A stretch of DNA of 64,000 nt, from assembly GCF_902362185.1 (NCBI RefSeq), contig NC_044498.1, positions 40,510,536 to 40,574,535 of the forward strand. Direction: 5' to 3'. The notes beneath the pieces are model-generated. The model was not told where the DNA came from, did no database searches, and saw only the letters and a program-made list of their open reading frames with translations. Of this stretch, positions 58,828 to 64,000 are shown in pieces. Each line of letters starts with the position of its first letter. The stretch's first letter is position 1. Source of the stretch: Chanos chanos (lineage: Eukaryota > Chordata > Actinopteri > Gonorynchiformes > Chanidae). Both the position numbers and the translations under genes were made by a program.

Positions 58828-59633
58828 CTGTATACAAAGTAATCCATTAATGGTGACATTTTCATGGGATTTCTAGACTGAAATTCAACCCATAATTTGA
58901 TATATCCAACCATTTTATGTTTACTCCTGCTAGCAACCTGATTGCTAGCCTACAGATGATAGAAGCCAGGGTTCTTGCTAATTAACGCTAGCTAACATGG
59001 CATGGTCAACTGATTTTGCCCATAATTAGCATTCTGCTAATGTATGCTGATTGGTTGGTTAAGGATTTACAACTGATGGCAAATGTAATAGTATGCTAAC
59101 TAGTCATGGTGGCATTAATGACTGCTCCACACAGTCATTAAAATGGTTTGAGTGCCTTAGTTTGAGAGCCATGTTCTTTGCATATCTACAGGATACATAA
59201 ATTGGAAAATGAAATTAAAATAAAGCCAAGTTTAAGGTATATTTTGTTGTTGTTGTTCTGCATCCCAAATAAATGCAGTAAAGCCGTAATGCCGTAAAGT
59301 GGCTCACGGTGCGTGATGTCACAAATACTTACAGAAAGGAATTTCACCACAACTGAAAACCATAAAAAAAATCTAAAAATGGAACTATATCTATTCTCCC
59401 AACCACTTATATCAAAAACATCATGAAAATTGCAAGAAAAAAATTGCTTACCCCATGAAATTTACATTTTTGGGGGCACAGCTCCATAGGCCCCCATTCA
59501 TTCTGGACTTACTCATGAGCAGCCCTCTGAAACAGGAAGTTCTGAGAGTGGAAGTTCTCTCATTTAGAAATTCTCTGCTTACGTGCTGGGTGGTGAAAAA
59601 GCTCCTAATATCCCCTCTCTTTTTTGGTGGCAT

Positions 59634-60059
59634 GATATCTGCAAAGTATAAAATGTATTGGCATGTACAAAATCACATTATGTGTGCTGTGCAGTGCAGG
59701 CAATAGAGGAGAGGGAGTAAGTCATCTGAAAGACTAAATTTTCACCCATGCTTCAGGTATGGACTGACAGCCCTGATAACTTACTGTTGTCAGCACACTG
59801 ATCAGCTCTTGCCTCCTCCGTGTAAATATATGGAAGTACATGGCAGCCAGAATGGAATTAAACACAGTAGTTACAGCATTGTGTGCGACCAAAGGCAAAG
59901 GTCCAAAGTACTGCCAAGCCATGGTCCAAAAATACACATCACAGTGCACAGTCAGACCAGCAACCTTGGCTCAACTGGCACTCCCTACATCACTCAGAGC
60001 TGCCAAGCCACTACTTGCATATCAGTGCATCCCAAAACGCCGGCTTTTTAAATCATTCC
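59634..60059. other. gene-free stretch right of the hAT fossil
   Basis: This should contain the 5' non-coding end of the hAT-derived element. Overlapping open frames at 59809-60245 have no recognisable domain. No terminal repeat found. Confidence 0.4.
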
Positions 60060-60290
60060 ATGATGTTAATTATGCTCTCACCACTTAATAATTGCATCAT
60101 CTTTGCACTTGCACGTAGTGAATTCTTGTTTATCTTTTCACCTAGCACTGCAGTTGTATTTTTCATACAGTTTGTGTTACAACGGAATTTGTGCCTGCGG
60201 GAATCTGCACTTATGTTGTTTCACTGTTCCTATATACATTTTTAGTACGTTGCTCTGGATGAGAGTGCTAAGTGAATAAATGTAAATGTT
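60060..60290 (+). mobile_element. dispersed fish repeat copy with conserved tail
   Basis: A stretch with CACCTAGCACTGCAGTTG in the middle ends GTTGCTCTGGATGAGAGTGC, then TAAGTGAATAAATGTAAATG. This resembles a very common teleost repeat tail (GTCGCTTTGGATAAAAGCGT and so on), recalled from general knowledge. No protein-coding part. Left border and class uncertain. Confidence 0.45.
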
Positions 60291-60350
60291 TTCATCCCTC
60301 CCGAGAGGATTTTAGATTTGTTACAAATGTGAAAAACAGATCTGGGGTTT

Positions 60351-60398
60351 CTCCCTCTCTCTCTCCCTCTCTCTCTCTCTCTCTGTCTCTCTCTCAGC
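60351..60398 (+). repeat. (CT)n microsatellite
   Basis: CT repeat with a few CCCT interruptions. Confidence 0.95.
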
Positions 60399-61020
60399 AG
60401 TATATCAGTGTACTGTCTGTATATTCTCAGCTCCAAGACCCCTCTCTGATGATCTGTGTCTAACTGGGTCCAAACATATCCCCACAAGTCCATGTGTAAC
60501 CAGATTGGAAACACACACTCCCACTGCTTACACTCTGTGATTGGCTCAAGATGTGGCGGGTGCTGCTGCTGCTGCTGAAAAAGAAAAAGAAAAAAAAAAA
60601 AAGCATAAAATGTCCCTGGGATTTGGAAGAATGGATGGAGCACCAGGAGAGAAAACGGCAGGCATGGCCGCCCACAGTGCACAGTATCACATTCCATCTT
60701 CTCTCCTCTTTTTTTTTCTTTCATTAGAGAAAAAGAGGAGTAGGTGCTAGTCAGAGGTGATCTCCAGATCGCTGGTACAGTTGACTGTGGTGGTATGCAG
60801 ATATTACAGCATGTGAATGTTGCGTGTCATTCCTATAGCAGTGGGATATTCCACTGTGACATCATACAGTACTCAGTGTCTTACTTTTATGATGTTTCCA
60901 ACAGCAAACACACGAAACAGACACAAAGTCTACTCTGAAGTTCTCGCTTGTTTACTTGCAAAACAAGAAAAGAACACAATTACAGGCATTATGTTAGGAC
61001 AGTGGTGCACATACAAAACA

Positions 61021-61090
61021 GTGTGTGCACATGTGTGTATGTGTGTATGTGTGTATGTGTGTGTATGTGTGCGTGTGTATGTGTGTTTGT
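61021..61090 (+). repeat. (GT)n imperfect microsatellite
   Basis: TGTGTA/TGTG repeat. Confidence 0.9.
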
Positions 61091-61745
61091 TTGCACCTAT
61101 GTATTTAGTGTGTGTTATTCATCTCACAGCAGTTTGTGGAGGTTTCATCTACACACTTCCTCCCCCCTGAAAAGGCATTTTTAAGATTCACATTCTTATT
61201 TAAGCTTTTCGGCTCATAAATCACAAGGAATACCAGTTTCTCAGTGCCATAGCTTAAATCGACATGATTTCAATTATTCATAAGACTAGTAGAACAGACA
61301 GTTAAAGAGACAGATTGATAAATGCACAGACATAACCACTGGATAACATACAGATGTGTGTATGTCTCCAACCTCAAAACCATGCGGAGGATGGAAAAAA
61401 GTGATAAAAATTCAGCTTTTAAAAATTATGTACCTCCTGATCCTCAGGATTAAGTTACAAGGGTTCAGCGTGAATATGGCTTTTTTTAAACATAGAGCAT
61501 ACGGAGCAATCAGCAGACACACAGGCAGTTTAAATCCTTCATCTGGCCCTAGACAAGACCTTGCCTCCCACATGACTGTTTCATTCATCAAACTATTCTT
61601 TTAATCAATCAAAATATAACTCTTCTGACCACAGCGTGGATATACCGGTCACTGGAGTCAACATCTATGAGAGATGATGAGGATGAATGATGGGATACTT
61701 GAAACACATAGCTGGCCTATTTTGGACTCAAATTACAGTTAAGAA

Positions 61746-61759
61746 GGGGGGGGGGGGGG
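61746..61759 (+). repeat. poly(G) tract, 14 G
   Basis: Pure G run. Confidence 0.95.
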
Positions 61760-61859
61760 TGCTCAAATCAGAGGTATGTGACAAATGGTAATAAGATAGA
61801 GATGTGAACATAATAACATGGTGACAAGGCCTTGAATATGAAAGATTATCTGTTTATCA

Positions 61860-61909
61860 AAGAGAGAGAGAGACAGAGACAGAGAGAGAGAGAAAGAGAG
61901 AGAGACAGG
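61860..61909 (+). repeat. (GA)n microsatellite
   Basis: GA repeat with GACA interruptions. Confidence 0.9.
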
Positions 61910-62440
61910 ACTGGAGAGGGAAAGAGGGGGGGTCTTTTCATTATCTACACCCCACACATTCCTTCAGACTTCACATGCACACTCCTCTCTGAACTTCAGA
62001 GAAAGACTGGATAACACTGATATGAGCTGATGAGAGATGCCTGTGTCGACCTCAGACCCCCTCCTGCCCAGGCCCAGTGGGGAAACTAGTCCTTCCCATA
62101 TCTTACCTGAGTGATGGGAACATGACCTCTGACCTGGCTGTCTGTTGTCAAGGAAACCTTTGTTGTTACCATGACTGTGCAGAACCCCCAGAACAAAGAA
62201 GGTCTTTCTTAGTTTTCGACAGCATCACAGTCTTGTTCTGTGTGGGGAATTACACCTGTGCCTTTTTTTGTCCCTGAGCAGATGGAATACAGTGTGAACC
62301 TGTTTGCATTTCATCACTGCAATGGCTGTCCTAAACAATTAATTGCTGAATATGAGGAGTTTTGCTTTTGAGCATAATGCATAATGCATGCTTCTGTAAG
62401 AAGCCGTTTATCAGTGTGAACTATAAACTGCAGTGAAAAA

Positions 62441-62490
62441 TGTGTGTGTGTGTGTGTGTGCGCGTGCGTGAGTGCATGTGTGTGTGTGTA
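62441..62490 (+). repeat. (GT)n microsatellite
   Basis: GT repeat with CG interruptions. Confidence 0.9.
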
Positions 62491-64000
62491 TTGAGGAAAT
62501 ATAAAAAGGCTTTCTTTGTTTTGATTAACGTTTCCATAGAATTAAAATGTCATGTGGAATTTCCATACATAACAAATTCCGTGTCAGAAAATACCTAAAC
62601 CTGAACCACAACACGTCAGGGGAAAATACCCCTAAATACTTACAAGAGTGGCATATTTGTTGAATATCCAAACTGAAATGATTTTTAAAATGTTGATGTA
62701 GGTCTGGAAAATCCCACAACTGCATTTTAAAAAAAAATAGATATAATAGAATGCACGAAGGAAATCGACAAAGGAATGAATGAGTAAATGAATAAATGAA
62801 TGAGGAAATGCTGATGAAAAACAAAAACTCACACAGGCTAAGGAAATTTTGGTAATTGTTTGCATAACATACTTTCTTTATATAAAACATATTAAAAAGT
62901 CCACAAAGTTTCCTACCTCTACCCCCACTTTCCACAACTGGCATGAGCCCCAGCACCAATGAACACCACAGTGGAAGAGTGTTGCAAGCCAATCAACAGT
63001 AGGAAGAATGAGGTCATTGACATGACATCACTCATACTCTCATTCTGATGAAGAAGTCTATGAAACAACATGAACTGACGTGATTTTGGACCATAGTACA
63101 TTTTTCCATGAGACACAGGGACTGAAGTGACTAACCTTTTTGACAGAGTGTGACTGTCCAATCAGGTACACAGATTACACCACTGAAGGTTGGAATGTTG
63201 AATTATGGCCACAGATTACTGCTATGTTCGTGACTCAAGCAGTTTTCTCAATGGAGAACATGTGTTCATCACTCCCATACCATGATTGCTAGGTTACACT
63301 AAGGCTTATAGGGTTTCTCCATTCATATGCCATTCATTTTCAAGGCACCCCGGCCTCAGATAGCTGAGTAATATTCACCTATTGGAAAAAATGAAGGTAA
63401 CAGCTGTTTGCCTGAGGCAGAAGAAATGCTTGGGTAATTTCAGACACGATCATGAGCACAAAGAATCATGTTGAGCATTACTACCTGTTCGCCCAATCTG
63501 ACCCAAACATGACACTTTTGGTGGGGTATGTCAGCAACAGACAGCTGTCCCCAAAGTATAAGCAAAAACTTGTGCCTTTTTTTTTTTTTGAAGATGGAAA
63601 ACCAAGGAAAAGTAATCATTAGAGGTATGCAAAGGTTACATGCAGGCATTCTATGCCACATCCTAAAACGAAAACGTAAAGCATTGTTTTCTTGGAACTT
63701 TTGGAACAGGAGCATTGAAAAAAACAAAACAAAACAGAAATAACATGCCATGAAGTGTGGAAGAAGCTGTTACCTGGTTAACGCTTACTGTGTGAGCAGA
63801 TTTTGTACTGATTTTTTTGGTAAGATCAGAATATACTGATAGAAACTGATAAAGATCAGTGTGCCTTAATCCAAATTCCCCACTTCAGTGCAGACAGCCA
63901 GTACGCTGATCTTTCAGATGAAAGATCACATTCAAAACAGGTATCACATTGCTAATTAAAGCATTTTCTCAGCTGCACTTTTCCTTTTAATATAAGAATA

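Larger units (their letters stand above)
56351..59633 (-). pseudogene. decayed ZMYM1-like hAT transposase (DNA transposon fossil)
   Basis: Read on the minus strand. A first exon (59633-59583) encodes MPPKKRGDIRSFFTTQH, the usual start of ZMYM1-like hAT proteins, and is followed by a GT donor. Two small candidate exons follow (58827-58759 and 58482-58412). The main body begins near 58173 with a TTF-type zinc-finger region (YLWLRYSP, NAFCMKGFNNWKNATGSF, RKAHDHAVT). Then come RYLARQGVAFQGHEANEGD (about 57.84 kb), FSVIMDGLSGNTWI, LRGQTYDGAANMAGKCSG, LALYVHCGAHFVNLIKQ (about 57.4 kb), LCLTRWTVHGQAVD and the C-terminal hAT dimerisation motif VVSAEAEQRFSALKRLKT (about 56.5 kb). Domain order is complete, but the body is split by several stops and frame changes, so no intact transposase remains. 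An in-frame TGA also cuts the last conserved segment near 56.38 kb. Terminal repeats and target duplications not located. Confidence 0.85.
60399..64000. other. gene-free right end of window
   Basis: 3.6 kb with no supported gene on either strand. It holds microsatellites (listed), a 14-G run at 61746-61759 and A- or T-runs. The longest open frame, 155 codons at 62525-62992 (minus), is low in complexity and has no recognisable domain. This could be intergenic DNA or an intron of a gene lying further right. Confidence 0.5.

Noticed and set aside
60242-60724. 160-codon minus-strand open frame
   Set aside because: Composed of GA/CT repeat, A-run translation and unique sequence without any domain.
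62525-62992. 155-codon minus-strand open frame, rich in Phe, Ser and Leu
   Set aside because: The hydrophobic composition follows from AT-rich DNA; no family resemblance and no splice context.

Overview
The window looks like ray-finned fish (teleost) nuclear DNA. It holds compact vertebrate genes with GT-AG introns, and every protein reads clearly as the orthologue of a known vertebrate protein. The non-coding DNA is AT-rich, full of dinucleotide microsatellites, and carries decayed repeats of types common in fish. I cannot name the species from sequence alone.

Layout, left to right. 1-2345: 5' end of eif3a on the minus strand (three coding exons; the rest lies beyond the left edge). 3634-8128: dennd10 (fam45a), plus strand, 9 exons. 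10104-13985: sfxn4, minus strand, 14 exons. 14597-17857: prdx3, plus strand, 7 exons. 20522-30417: tm9sf3, minus strand, 15 exons. 31139-35813: an ABHD12-family lipase, best fit abhd12b, minus strand, 13 exons. 36780-45089: polr1b, plus strand, 15 exons. 45632-47181: nanp, minus strand, 2 exons. From about 47.3 kb to the right edge (about 16.7 kb) I find no host gene, only simple repeats and transposon debris. The clearest piece is a decayed ZMYM1-like hAT transposase at about 56.35-59.63 kb. For the seven genes lying wholly inside the window, the exon lengths add up to an uninterrupted reading frame.

Genes mostly alternate in direction: divergent pairs eif3a/dennd10, sfxn4/prdx3 and abhd12b/polr1b, and convergent pairs dennd10/sfxn4, prdx3/tm9sf3 and polr1b/nanp. 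eif3a-dennd10-sfxn4-prdx3 is the block known from human 10q26. The genes to its right come from other human chromosomes, so the window spans a lineage-specific junction. sfxn4 and prdx3 share a 611-bp divergent promoter and both encode mitochondrial proteins. The rest are housekeeping genes: translation initiation, endosome/Rab control, secretory membrane protein, lysophospholipid hydrolysis, RNA polymerase I and sialic acid synthesis.

I did not find a new biological system. The points most worth a second look are the chromosomal junction, the canonical sideroflexin motifs kept in this sfxn4, the decayed hAT element with two similar small exons, a long-armed inverted-repeat element in abhd12b, and the long G homopolymers.
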